Positions 26,144 to 33,060 of a stretch of 55,907 nucleotides of DNA are shown here, piece after piece. Position numbers and translations under genes: made by a program. Under the pieces are notes generated by a model. That model was not told the DNA's origin. It saw only the letters and a program-made list of their open reading frames with translations, and did no database searches. Position 1 is the first letter of the stretch, and the number at the start of each line of letters is the position of its first letter. This DNA is from Patescibacteria group bacterium (GTDB lineage Bacteria > Patescibacteriota > Patescibacteriia > Magasanikbacterales > UBA922): positions 1 through 55,907 of the forward strand of contig JAQUAW010000003.1 of the NCBI GenBank assembly GCA_028687045.1. The letters run 5' to 3'.

Positions 26144-26667
26144 TTGCTTTTTCTCGCCAAATTTAAAAAGAAAATTATAAGTAAAAAAGCCGTAAGAGAC
26201 ATGATAGGAATAGTAATATAGCCAAATTCCAATATATATAGTTTGGTACAAGAAACAGCTGTAGCAGAACCATCACAAGCTCCAATTTGAGGAGCTCCGT
26301 AGTATAAAGCGTTTTGATATATTCCAATTACACCACCTATGATAGATAATACTATTGCGTACAGTGAAGAATGTTTGAATTCTTTTTTGAAGTAAGCAAT
26401 TCCCAAGAATATTGCTTGTGGATAGATGAAAACTCTTTGCCACCAACACAGTGAACAAGGTTCAAAACCTACTATTTCAGAATAATAAAGGCTTAATACT
26501 GCAGAAAATAAAGCAATCAACCAAGCAAAAAGTAGACCATGTTTTCCAAAAAAATCTTTGATAAAGTTTTTTTCTTTTTTTACAAAAAGTAATATAAGAG
26601 CTATTATCAAAAATATATGAGATAACAGTGTTCCTAAAGATAAAAGTTTGTTTATTATTTCTGTCAT
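26140..26667 (-). CDS. Disulfide bond formation protein, DsbB/BdbC type
   Basis: This 175-residue membrane protein has four or five helices. Its redox motif is CSLCWWQR (about 72-79), the DsbB CxxC, and a second Cys pair (GACDGSATAVSC, about 130-141) lies in the following extracytoplasmic loop. DsbB passes electrons from a thioredoxin-like oxidase to quinone. The thioredoxin-like gene lies 8 bases upstream in the same operon and is its likely partner. Confidence 0.9.
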   Translation of the reverse strand: MTEIINKLLSLGTLLSHIFLIIALILLFVKKEKNFIKDFFGKHGLLFAWLIALFSAVLSLYYSEIVGFEPCSLCWWQRVFIYPQAIFLGIAYFKKEFKHSSLYAIVLSIIGGVIGIYQNALYYGAPQIGACDGSATAVSCTKLYILEFGYITIPIMSLTAFLLIIFFLNLARKSK

Positions 26668-26675
26668 ATAAAATT

Positions 26676-27059
26676 TTATTTAGGTAATTCACAACTAGTT
26701 TTTGAGGCTAGTTCTGTCAAAGAAATTTTTCCTAATTGTCTAGTGCCATCGGCAAAAATCCAAGTTGGGTAGCTTTCAATTTTTTGATTAGTACAGACTG
26801 GTAATTGACCGTTGCTGTCAGAAGTTGAACATTCTACGTAAGGTAAATATTTGGCAGATTTACCAAATTCAGCTTTTTGTTCCTTACAATGAGAACACCA
26901 AAAAGCACCATAAAAGGTTGCATCTTGTTGTTGTAAACATTTGGCAAAATCATCTAATTTGCCTGGTTTATTATTTTGTGAAACTAGAAAGTAACTAAGA
27001 GCAGTTATAAATATAATTGCAAGTAGTACTGAAAGTATTAATTTATATTTTTTCTTCAT
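26676..27059 (-). CDS. Membrane-anchored thioredoxin-like oxidoreductase
   Basis: The 127-residue protein has a membrane anchor (about 5-25). The active site is FWCSHCKEQ (about 54-62), the cis-proline loop is SYPTW (about 97-101), and there are two further cysteines. The pattern (FYGAFWCSHC...YVEC) is that of the thioredoxin domain often fused to VKOR. Here it is free and paired with DsbB. It probably oxidises exported proteins; the Cys-rich proteins at 10047 and 48747 are candidate clients. Confidence 0.88.
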   Translation of the reverse strand: MKKKYKLILSVLLAIIFITALSYFLVSQNNKPGKLDDFAKCLQQQDATFYGAFWCSHCKEQKAEFGKSAKYLPYVECSTSDSNGQLPVCTNQKIESYPTWIFADGTRQLGKISLTELASKTSCELPK

Positions 27060-27129
27060 GTAGTTTTATTATAATTTATATTTGACTATTATAACAATAA
27101 TCTTTTAGTATAGTCAAATTATAACAAAA

Positions 27130-27159
27130 AACAAACTTTAAAATAAAGTTTGTTTTTTT
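27130..27159 (-). terminator. Displaced terminator of the tRNA-Ser operon
   Basis: A 10-bp perfect stem (27130-27139 with 27145-27154) has T runs on both strands. On the minus strand it begins 1-7 bases after the tRNA-Ser 3'-end fragment at 27161-27178. Before the element inserted it would have stood directly downstream of tRNA-Ser(UGA), which lies 5.6 kb to the right today. Confidence 0.75.
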
Positions 27160-27160
27160 A

Positions 27161-27178
27161 GCGGAGAGATAGGGATTC
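27161..27178. other. Left attachment site (attL) of the tRNA-Ser element
   Basis: GCGGAGAGATAGGGATTC is an exact copy of the 3' end of tRNA-Ser(UGA) plus 1 base at 32716-32733, in the same orientation. No tRNA body follows: the sequence diverges immediately after the 18 bases. Confidence 0.85.
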
Positions 27179-27186
27179 CCTCCTAC

Positions 27187-27217
27187 ACCCGCCGAATCGG
27201 CGGGTTTCGGCGGGTAA
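27187..27217. repeat. GC-rich palindrome CCCGCCGAATCGGCGGG with partial copy
   Basis: CCCGCCGAATCGGCGGG (27188-27204) is a near-perfect 17-base palindrome, followed by TTTCGGCGGG, which repeats its right half. It lies just inside attL. Confidence 0.7.
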
Positions 27218-27255
27218 ACTTCTCATCCTTTATTTTTTTGATATTATTTAGGGTA

Positions 27256-27306
27256 TAAAAAATATATGTAGTTAAACATATATTTTTTAGCGGAGAGGGT
27301 GGGACG
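27256..27306. repeat. Second tRNA-3'-end-like footprint with its own hairpin
   Basis: The 15-base word TTTTTTAGCGGAGAG at 27283-27297 repeats the junction at 27154-27168, and again follows a hairpin (about AAATATATG...CATATATTT, 27260-27282). Only the acceptor-like 8 bases match a tRNA. It may be a footprint of an earlier or nested insertion. Confidence 0.5.
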
Positions 27307-27363
27307 ATGTTGGAATATTAATAACCAACAATAATCTTAATTTATCACTTCTTTAAGACAACT

Positions 27364-28308
27364 TCACTGTTTGATTAAACCGCTAGTTAGTAATTCAGTT
27401 AAAACAAAAGCTGTGTAAAATAATAGTAATAAAAATCCCTCTCTTCGAGTCAAAACCTTCCCCGTCTTCATAAAATAAAATAACAGGATAATTGCCAACA
27501 CCATAAAGACGCCTGTAATATATACTATTCGTCCATTAAAAGAAAAAGGTGAGATTACAGCCACAATACCAACTACGATTGTTGCGTCCGCCACTACTGT
27601 ACCGAGTATATCGCCCAAGGCGAGACCGTCGTGTTTACTTTTAGCAGCTTTAATTGAGAAAAATAATTCTGGTAAAGTGGTACCTAGACCAACCACAAAC
27701 ATGCCTATGATTACAGGACTTATATTCAAGATACTTGCCAGATTTACGCCGTATTTTACGGTAAAATGAGCACCCATAAGAAGCCCGCCCATACTGACAA
27801 TGAGTAATAACAAATTTTTATAAGAAAATTTTTCCCTTACAACATTACTTTCATACTCATGTTTTTTTAGCACATATAAATAAAACAAGGTACCAAGCAA
27901 AATCAAAATTATACCTTCTATCCTTGAATAATATCCATTTAACCCTAATATTATCGGAACTATCATTACCCCTATGTGCAAAGGGGCATTTTTTATTATT
28001 TTACTTTCAACTTTCAGATTGCGGTGAGAAACAAAAAGCACTAAAGCGAAAACGAGTGTTAAATCGGCCACATTTGAACCAAAAAGCGTTCCCAAACCAA
28101 ACGATGGTATACCCTCAAAAGCAGAGGTAACGGAAATAAGAGTTTCGGGCAAAATCGAGATTATGGCAATGATTAAAAAGCCAACAATATATTTTGATAA
28201 TCCCAGCCCCTCCGCAATTTTTGAAGAATACGAAATAGCATAATCCGCACTTTTGATTATCAAAAAGATTGCTAGTAACAAAAAAATGAATGCAAAAATC
28301 ATAGTCAA
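27364..28308 (-). CDS. CaCA-family Ca2+(cation)/Na+ or H+ antiporter
   Basis: The 314-residue protein has about ten membrane helices in two inverted halves. The alpha-1 repeat (SILPETLISVTSAFEGIPSF then FGSNVADLTLVFA, about 55-95) and the alpha-2 repeat (GLGTTLPELFFSIKAAKS then GDILGTVVADATIVVG, about 210-250) carry the PE acid residues that bind the cation. It resembles the YrbG/CaxA branch. It exports Ca2+ or a similar ion in exchange for Na+ or H+, with direction and ion not certain. It is cargo of the tRNA-Ser element and lies 12 bases from the Gre/Rnk-like gene. Confidence 0.9.
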   Translation of the reverse strand: MTMIFAFIFLLLAIFLIIKSADYAISYSSKIAEGLGLSKYIVGFLIIAIISILPETLISVTSAFEGIPSFGLGTLFGSNVADLTLVFALVLFVSHRNLKVESKIIKNAPLHIGVMIVPIILGLNGYYSRIEGIILILLGTLFYLYVLKKHEYESNVVREKFSYKNLLLLIVSMGGLLMGAHFTVKYGVNLASILNISPVIIGMFVVGLGTTLPELFFSIKAAKSKHDGLALGDILGTVVADATIVVGIVAVISPFSFNGRIVYITGVFMVLAIILLFYFMKTGKVLTRREGFLLLLFYTAFVLTELLTSGLIKQ

Positions 28309-28320
28309 ATTATCTAAATA

Positions 28321-28701
28321 CTAATCGAGCTTAGTTATTATAATTCGCTTACTCTTTGGCAAACCTTCAACTGCAATTTCATCTCCCACCTGATGACCAA
28401 TCAGGGCCATTCCAACAGGTGCCAAAACGGACACCTCTATATCTTCTTCGTCCGCATCTACGGGGAACAGCAGACGCCGACGAGCTGTTACGCCTGTGTC
28501 CATATCCTCATACTCTACAAGTGATCCAATATTTACTACATCGAGTGGTAAATCCTCTGCCGTATCTACTATAACAGCATTCAGCAGTTCTTGTTTAAAA
28601 GAATTTAAACGCTCCTGTTTTTCTTCGTGCTTTATACAAGAAATTAATAAATCAATAAAATAATCATATTCCTCCTGTGTTAGATGTATGAGTTTAGCCA
28701 T
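28321..28701 (-). CDS. GreA/GreB/Rnk-type transcription factor
   Basis: This 126-residue protein has a short N-terminal helical part (about 1-45, much shorter than the GreA coiled coil) and a C-terminal FKBP-like domain (about 50-126) with LAPVGMALIGHQVGDEIAV, the Gre C-terminal signature. The length fits Rnk-like proteins better than GreA. Such proteins bind the RNA polymerase secondary channel. It is cargo on the mobile element. Its GC content is well above the surroundings, a sign of transfer. Confidence 0.85.
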   Translation of the reverse strand: MAKLIHLTQEEYDYFIDLLISCIKHEEKQERLNSFKQELLNAVIVDTAEDLPLDVVNIGSLVEYEDMDTGVTARRRLLFPVDADEEDIEVSVLAPVGMALIGHQVGDEIAVEGLPKSKRIIITKLD

Positions 28702-28907
28702 AATAATTTTTATATAAAATAACTGGCTTTTGTCGGCCAGTCTTTGTTAGTTATAACAAACTCTGGCCTAATGACCAGTTGTATAAAGTTCAATAATTTT
28801 GTTTGAAAATCTCATAAATATAAGTGGTTTAATTGTAGCATATTTTCCTACTATCAGCAATTTTCTATTCAACTAAGTTGGTAGAGATGGTATAATATAA
28901 GCCCAGT
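28702..28907. promoter_or_regulatory. Divergent promoter region with hairpins inside the element
   Basis: It holds two hairpins, ACTGGC...GCCAGT (about 28722-28742) and CTGGCC-TAAT-GACCAG (28763-28778). The latter word recurs at 8771-8785. TGG-TATAAT at 28888-28896 is an extended -10 for the plus-strand gene. The predicted start of transcription is only about five bases before the ATG at 28908, a nearly leaderless mRNA. Confidence 0.6.
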
Positions 28908-29702
28908 ATGAAAAATACCCAGATAATAGACAAAATAAGCCAAATAGAGCAAGGATTTCTAACAGAAAACAACTGTTTAAAAAAGCTCGTCATACTCCAT
29001 AGCTATGTGGATTTTTTAAAGACGGACAATTCTTTGAAAGCCATGTTTGAAACGGAAAATAGCCAAACCGAAACGACCCTTAACTCCCTACTTACAGGAT
29101 CAACCACTTTTGCGGATTTTGAGATCAATACGGGTACACCCAATTTTGATAACAATACAGTATTTTTTTATTGTTTTCTCGACGCTATGTATAAAACAAT
29201 GGAAGAATACAAAGTTTTGACAGATAAAGATAAAATAGAAAAATTCAAACAAAATGTTGAGCTGGCTTTTAAAGACCCAATGCAAATTATGGTTTACAAT
29301 ATGGCCTTTGTAGTATTGAACAAAAAGATAATCAATGAATTAAGCACCGAGGATTTTATCAAGGGGCATAAAGATAATACATATTTTGACAAAGAACAAA
29401 GCGTTTTACATATTAAAGGAAAAGAAGTAAAAATTAAACGAAAAGCCGATTTACCAATAGAACACTATATTTTAGAATCATTATTTGACCAAGAAGATAA
29501 AATCGAAGAAGTATATTATCAAGACATAGCCAAAGACAAGTTAAAAGAGTTGGAATACGACAGCTCGACCGATTGGAAAACATATCACAAAGCGTGCCAA
29601 AGATTACAAGACAAAATTCGGGTTGACGCACAGATTGACGATTTTATTATTTTCACTACTGGCAAAACTGGCAATGTAAAAATCAACAGTGATTATCTCT
29701 AA
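28908..29702 (+). CDS. Element-encoded protein with a C-terminal winged-helix-like domain
   Basis: The 264 residues include a helical N-terminal half (about 1-160). The C-terminal part (about 170-264) follows a pattern I associate with small DNA-binding domains on Patescibacteria elements: a short beta start (VLHIKGKEVKIKR), helices, KTYHKACQRLQDKIR, and a closing beta hairpin ending VKINSDYL. No enzyme motif. Its place at the head of the plus-strand half of the element, before Rep, suggests regulation or accessory replication. That is an inference. Confidence 0.6.
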   Translation: MKNTQIIDKISQIEQGFLTENNCLKKLVILHSYVDFLKTDNSLKAMFETENSQTETTLNSLLTGSTTFADFEINTGTPNFDNNTVFFYCFLDAMYKTMEEYKVLTDKDKIEKFKQNVELAFKDPMQIMVYNMAFVVLNKKIINELSTEDFIKGHKDNTYFDKEQSVLHIKGKEVKIKRKADLPIEHYILESLFDQEDKIEEVYYQDIAKDKLKELEYDSSTDWKTYHKACQRLQDKIRVDAQIDDFIIFTTGKTGNVKINSDYL

Positions 29703-29750
29703 AAATTCCCCCAAACAGTAAGCGAAACAAGGCTTAAACAAAACACTTCC

Positions 29751-29797
29751 AAGACTTCCCCCATTTCTTCCCTGTAAGATGAGGGAAGTCTTTTTTT
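29751..29797 (+). terminator. Terminator after the winged-helix-like gene
   Basis: AAGACTTCCC (29751-29760) pairs with GGGAAGTCTT (29783-29792), followed by seven Ts. It is strong for this genome. Confidence 0.85.
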
Positions 29798-29804
29798 ATA
29801 TAGT

Positions 29805-29831
29805 AACCGCATAATTTTTGTGCGGTTTTTT
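29805..29831 (+). terminator. Second terminator-like hairpin
   Basis: AACCGCA (29805-29811) pairs with TGCGGTT (29821-29827), followed by a T tract. It lies 13 bases after the first terminator and just before a small ORF, so it may act as a leader hairpin for that ORF. Confidence 0.65.
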
Positions 29832-29984
29832 GTGTTTACATACCCCGAACAATTAAGAGCGGAGTGTAAAGCATATTTCAAAGAAATGTGTAATGTTGAA
29901 ATTTCTGACGAAACCGCTGACCAATATTTAGACAGCTTTGCTGATCTTTATGAGGGTATGGAGAATATCTTGAAAAATCAATAG
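29832..29984 (+). CDS. Small acidic 50-residue protein (GTG start)
   Basis: This short frame begins GTG at 29832 and ends TAG at 29982-29984. The product starts MFTYPEQLRAECKAYFKEMC and continues NVEISDETADQYLDSFADLY. It is acidic and helical, with an EISDE block reminiscent of short (50-70 residue) proteins often seen near mobile genes in Patescibacteria. That resemblance is from memory. It sits between two terminators and the Rep leader. It may be a regulator; function unknown. Confidence 0.5.
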   Translation: MFTYPEQLRAECKAYFKEMCNVEISDETADQYLDSFADLYEGMENILKNQ

Positions 29985-29997
29985 CTTAATTTTATTT

Positions 29998-30057
29998 AAA
30001 GGGTATTTCGCTTTTTTGGGAATGCCCGACAGGGCAGACCAAAAAACGAATACCTTT
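29998..30057. repeat. Long imperfect palindrome upstream of Rep
   Basis: AAAGGGTATTTCGCTTTTTTGG (left arm; quoted in parts: AAAGGGTATTTCG then CTTTTTTGG) pairs with CCAAAAAACGAATACCTTT, with an inner stem TGCCC-GACA-GGGCA. It lies about 150 bases before the Rep start. A double-strand origin is one possible role. Confidence 0.6.
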
Positions 30058-30081
30058 ATAAATTAAAAATGGTTTTAAAGT

Positions 30082-30128
30082 TTTCTCGCCCCGCCCGAAA
30101 CCTGCCCATTTCGGGCGAGGGCGAGAAA
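30082..30128. repeat. GC-rich 19-bp hairpin in the Rep leader
   Basis: Outer stem 30082-30091 with 30119-30128, inner stem 30093-30100 with 30109-30116, loop CCTGCCCA. It is very stable for AT-rich DNA. It lies in the presumed 5' leader of Rep, so it may control Rep translation or serve as an origin. Confidence 0.75.
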
Positions 30129-30206
30129 CAACGCTTACTCATTAACTGGATTATATGTACATATTTGGACGCAAAATCTTATTACTATTTTATTTCAACA
30201 ATTATT

Positions 30207-31094
30207 ATGATTGAATCTTATGATTTCAGAGTGATTGTTTCTGGTCGTGAGATCGAAACTTATCACTACAAAACTAAAAAAATATTTCGTGGGTTTACAA
30301 AGAAAAAGAAGATTGAAGAAGTCGAGGCCGAGGTGTGCGAAAAAAGAGAAGAAAAAATCAGCCCCGAAGACTGGGCGGAAATTGTGGAAGAATGGGGTTG
30401 CGAAGAAGAAAAAGAAAAACTACACAAAGAACAAGCCGAGGCGAAAGAAAAGCAAAATCTAAAAACACAATCGTCAATCTGTCGCACTAGGACAAACATA
30501 AGAAGACTAACAAACGCCAACTTACACCTTAATAATTTTTTGACGCTCACTTTTGCCAAGTCTATGCCAAACCTCGAACCTGCCAATAATCTATTTCATT
30601 TGTTTATCAAACGGATTACTCGCAAATACCCAAATTTTGAATATATTGCCGTCAATGAATTTCAGAAAGACACCTACTATGACGGTCGAGTTAAACCAGA
30701 GGGCGGATCTGTTCATTATCATTTGCTTTGCAATCTAGGGGCGAAATACACGACCAAAGAAGAACTGTTCGCATGGGAAAGACGCTTTGCTTTGAAGTAT
30801 TGGCAAAATGGTTTTATTAAAATTAAGGAAGTAAGCCAAATCACGAATATGGGGGCATACTTTTGCAAATATTTAGGTAAAGATATGTTTGATAAACGAA
30901 TGTTTAGAAAAAAGAAATTCTTTTGTTCTCGTACATTACAGCGACCAATTGAATTAACTGGCGATAAGGCAATCAGTTTTTTCAATCGGTTCGTGAAGTC
31001 GAGCAAACCGATCTTTGAAAAAACCTTTAATAGTGAGTATGTGGGTGAAGTTGACTATTCCGCCTATACACTTGAAAAGTTAAGCCAATATTGA
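30207..31094 (+). CDS. HUH-family rolling-circle replication initiator
   Basis: From ATG 30207 this is 295 residues. A basic/acidic N-terminal region (about 1-105) precedes the HUH core: motif 1 FLTLTFAKS (about 112-120), motif 2 HYHLL (about 170-174) supplying the metal-binding His-x-His, and motif 3 YFCKYLGKD (about 219-227) with the nicking Tyr and a Lys. HUH Reps nick one strand at the origin, stay attached through Tyr, and start rolling-circle replication. The in-frame ATG at 30069 would translate through the GC-rich hairpin, so the later start is preferred. It implies that the element can replicate when excised. Confidence 0.82.
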   Translation: MIESYDFRVIVSGREIETYHYKTKKIFRGFTKKKKIEEVEAEVCEKREEKISPEDWAEIVEEWGCEEEKEKLHKEQAEAKEKQNLKTQSSICRTRTNIRRLTNANLHLNNFLTLTFAKSMPNLEPANNLFHLFIKRITRKYPNFEYIAVNEFQKDTYYDGRVKPEGGSVHYHLLCNLGAKYTTKEELFAWERRFALKYWQNGFIKIKEVSQITNMGAYFCKYLGKDMFDKRMFRKKKFFCSRTLQRPIELTGDKAISFFNRFVKSSKPIFEKTFNSEYVGEVDYSAYTLEKLSQY

Positions 31095-31106
31095 TACTAT
31101 ATGAGA

Positions 31107-31230
31107 GCTAAACCAACACAATATATAAATCAGGAGATTTTATTATTTTTGTCCCCAAAAAGGGGCGGTTTCTGTCCGACAAAAATATCTTCTGATATTT
31201 GCGTTGGTTTAGCCAGAACCGTCCCTTTTT
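31107..31230 (+). promoter_or_regulatory. Structured leader with mutually exclusive stems upstream of the recombinase
   Basis: GCTAAACCAAC (31107-31117) pairs perfectly with GTTGGTTTAGC (31203-31213). Inside it, TCAGGAGAT (31131-31139) pairs with ATCTTCTGA (31187-31195). AAAAAGGGGCGGTTTCTG (31157-31174) pairs with CAGAACCGTCCCTTTTT (31214-31230), followed by Ts. The first and last pairings cross, so they form a pseudoknot or compete, with the last acting as a terminator. Confidence 0.65.
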
Positions 31231-31249
31231 GTTTTTAATAATTTTATCT

Positions 31250-32752
31250 ATGAAGTATATTTTATACTGCCGAAAATCTAGCGAAGACAAAGGCAAACAA
31301 ATTTTATCGTTGGAAAGCCAAGTTACGGAAATGAAAAAACTCGCCGTTAATTTGGGTTTGGAAATTATTAAAGTTTATACCGAAAGCAAGTCTGCTAAAA
31401 AGCCAGACAACCGCCCTTTATTTTCGGAAATGATAAAACAAATTAAACAAAACAAAAATGATGATCTCGGTATTCTCTGTTGGAAAATAGACCGCTTATC
31501 ACGCAACCCGATTGATAGTGCGACAATACAATGGCTTTTACAACAGGGCAATATCAAAATTATTCAAACGATAGACAGGCAATATTTGCCCTCGGATAAT
31601 GTTGTGATGTTTAGCGTTGAAAGCGGAATGGCTAACCAGTATATTTTGGATTTATCAAAAAATGTTAAGCGTGGAATACTAACAAAGCTCGAAAAAGGCG
31701 GTTGGCCGAATTTAGCCCCGTTGGGATATTTGAATGACGGCAAGGGCGGAATAGTGATTGATAAAGCTAGATCAAAATACATTGAAAAAATGTTTATGCT
31801 TTACAATGAGGGCGATAAAAGTGTAAAAGAAATTTCGGATATATTATTTAAACAAGGTTTTAGAAGTCGTGCTGGACATAAATATCACAAAAGTAAAGTC
31901 CACAAAATATTAAACGATTCTTTTTATTGCGGAATAATGACCAAGAACGGCAAACAGTATTTAGGTAATCATGAGCCGATAATATCTAAAAAATTGTTTG
32001 ATAGCGTTCAAGATGTGCTAAACAAGAAAGCCAATACAAAAAAACAAAAGCTATATTTTACTTATAGGGGTGTTTTAAAATGTGATACTTGCGGTTGTGT
32101 TTTGACGGCCACCAAAAAGAAAGGCAAACATACATATTACTATTGCACTAACGGAAAAGGAAAATGCGACGAACACAAAGTATATTTAAAAGAAAATGAT
32201 GTTACCAATGAATTAACCAATATTTTTGATAATGTGATTATAAGTGAAAAAATGATTGATTTGTGTTATCAGGCTAGTAAGGTAAAAATGGGCAAAACGA
32301 ACAACTACTTAACACAAACCAGCCAAACACTCGAAGACAACCTTGCAAAGGCGGAGAACCGCAAAAACAAGCTTTTAGACCTATACCTAGACGGCAACCT
32401 AACCAAAGAAGTGTATGATCAAAAAGTTATTGCTCTTGATAATGAAATAGTACAGCTCAAAAAAGATTTGGACGAGTTAAAACAGAAAAAAGCCACCAAC
32501 AATGAAATTACTTTGGAACGGATAAAAGACGTCTTTTTATATCCAATTAAAGCCAAAAAAGATTTTGAAAGCACTAAAAATGGTGAACAAGAAAAAATTG
32601 TAAAAACTTTACTTTGGAACGCTCAAATGAGAAACAAAAAAATCGCTAACCTTACATTTAAAGAGCCGTTTAATATACTCTCTAAAATTGAAGATAAAAG
32701 CGATTTTTTATCAGTGCGGAGAGATAGGGATTCGAACCCTAGGAAGGTTTGA
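31250..32752 (+). CDS. Large serine recombinase (integrase/excisionase of the element)
   Basis: The 500-residue protein has a resolvase domain (about 1-150) that begins YILYCRKSSED with the nucleophile Ser10 after Arg8 and includes KIDRLSRNP. A recombinase domain (about 155-270, PLGYLNDGKGG) and a zinc ribbon with CDTCGC...CTNGKGKC (about 280-320) follow, then a coiled coil (about 360-430) and a beta end, FKEPFNIL. The final codons VRRDRDSNPRKV read through attR into the tRNA-Ser gene. In the excised circle the same frame would instead read 24 different codons from inside attL (stop at 27249-27251). ATG 31250 is chosen because the in-frame TTG at 31199 lies inside the structured leader. Confidence 0.93.
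   Translation: MKYILYCRKSSEDKGKQILSLESQVTEMKKLAVNLGLEIIKVYTESKSAKKPDNRPLFSEMIKQIKQNKNDDLGILCWKIDRLSRNPIDSATIQWLLQQGNIKIIQTIDRQYLPSDNVVMFSVESGMANQYILDLSKNVKRGILTKLEKGGWPNLAPLGYLNDGKGGIVIDKARSKYIEKMFMLYNEGDKSVKEISDILFKQGFRSRAGHKYHKSKVHKILNDSFYCGIMTKNGKQYLGNHEPIISKKLFDSVQDVLNKKANTKKQKLYFTYRGVLKCDTCGCVLTATKKKGKHTYYYCTNGKGKCDEHKVYLKENDVTNELTNIFDNVIISEKMIDLCYQASKVKMGKTNNYLTQTSQTLEDNLAKAENRKNKLLDLYLDGNLTKEVYDQKVIALDNEIVQLKKDLDELKQKKATNNEITLERIKDVFLYPIKAKKDFESTKNGEQEKIVKTLLWNAQMRNKKIANLTFKEPFNILSKIEDKSDFLSVRRDRDSNPRKV
32716..32733. other. Right attachment site (attR) within tRNA-Ser(UGA)
   Basis: GCGGAGAGATAGGGATTC is identical to 27161-27178. It covers the T-arm end, acceptor 3' strand and discriminator of the tRNA plus 1 base, so insertion leaves the tRNA intact. 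Confidence 0.85.
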
Positions 32753-32803
32753 CCCTTCAACGGTTTTCAAGACCGCCGCCATAGACCGCTCAGCCATCTC
32801 TCC
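32717..32803 (-). tRNA. tRNA-Ser (anticodon UGA)
   Basis: An 87-base class II tRNA. The acceptor stem GGAGAGA pairs with TCTCTCC, with G as discriminator and CCA not encoded. The anticodon loop CTTGAAA gives UGA, reading UCN serine codons. It has a long variable arm and a canonical GGTTCGAATCC T arm. It is the last of three tRNA-Ser genes on the minus strand and the target of the mobile element. Confidence 0.95.
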
Positions 32804-32891
32804 ATTTTAACTGTTGATAGTTAACATTTGACAATTAACTTTTTAAAATAATATTAACTGTTAATAATCAAATGTAAATTATCAAACTTGG

Positions 32892-32980
32892 CGGAGAAGG
32901 AGGGATTCGAACCCTCGTTCCGGTTTTACCCAGAAAACACATTAGCAGTGTGCCCCTTTCGGCCTCTCAGGCACCTCTCC
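32892..32980 (-). tRNA. tRNA-Ser (anticodon GCU)
   Basis: An 89-base class II tRNA with anticodon loop CTGCTAA, giving GCU for AGU/AGC. The acceptor GGAGAGG pairs with CCTTCTCC with one G-U pair. CCA is not encoded. Confidence 0.95.
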
Positions 32981-33060
32981 TATGACAACTTTTGACAGTT
33001 GACAATTGACTATTAACTTTTTTGTGTTGTCAACTGTCAATTGTTAAGTGTCAAACTTGG

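Larger units (their letters stand above)
27161..32733. mobile_element. 5.6-kb integrated element at tRNA-Ser(UGA) with HUH Rep and serine recombinase
   Basis: Bounded by the 18-bp direct repeats at 27161-27178 and 32716-32733. The contents run from attL to attR: a CaCA antiporter (-), a GreA/Rnk-like factor (-), a winged-helix-like protein (+), a 50-residue ORF (+), an HUH replication initiator (+) and a large serine recombinase (+) whose last codons lie in the tRNA. GC is raised in places, with 52% and 58% in 28381-28440 and 28441-28500 against 35% in a counted T4SS stretch. The tRNA operon and its terminator are separated by exactly this interval. The gene set suits an element that excises as a circle and replicates by rolling circle. 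No conjugation gene is carried, so transfer would need a helper. Confidence 0.82.

Noticed and set aside
27161-27306. Broken tRNA genes at 27161 and 27290
   Set aside because: Only 18 and about 8 bases match tRNA 3' ends; there is no anticodon or D arm. Better explained as attachment footprints.
32804-33060. CRISPR-like array from repeated TCAAACTTGGCGGAG units
   Set aside because: The repeats are tRNA-Ser 3' ends and homologous tRNA spacers; no regular spacer length and no cas genes.
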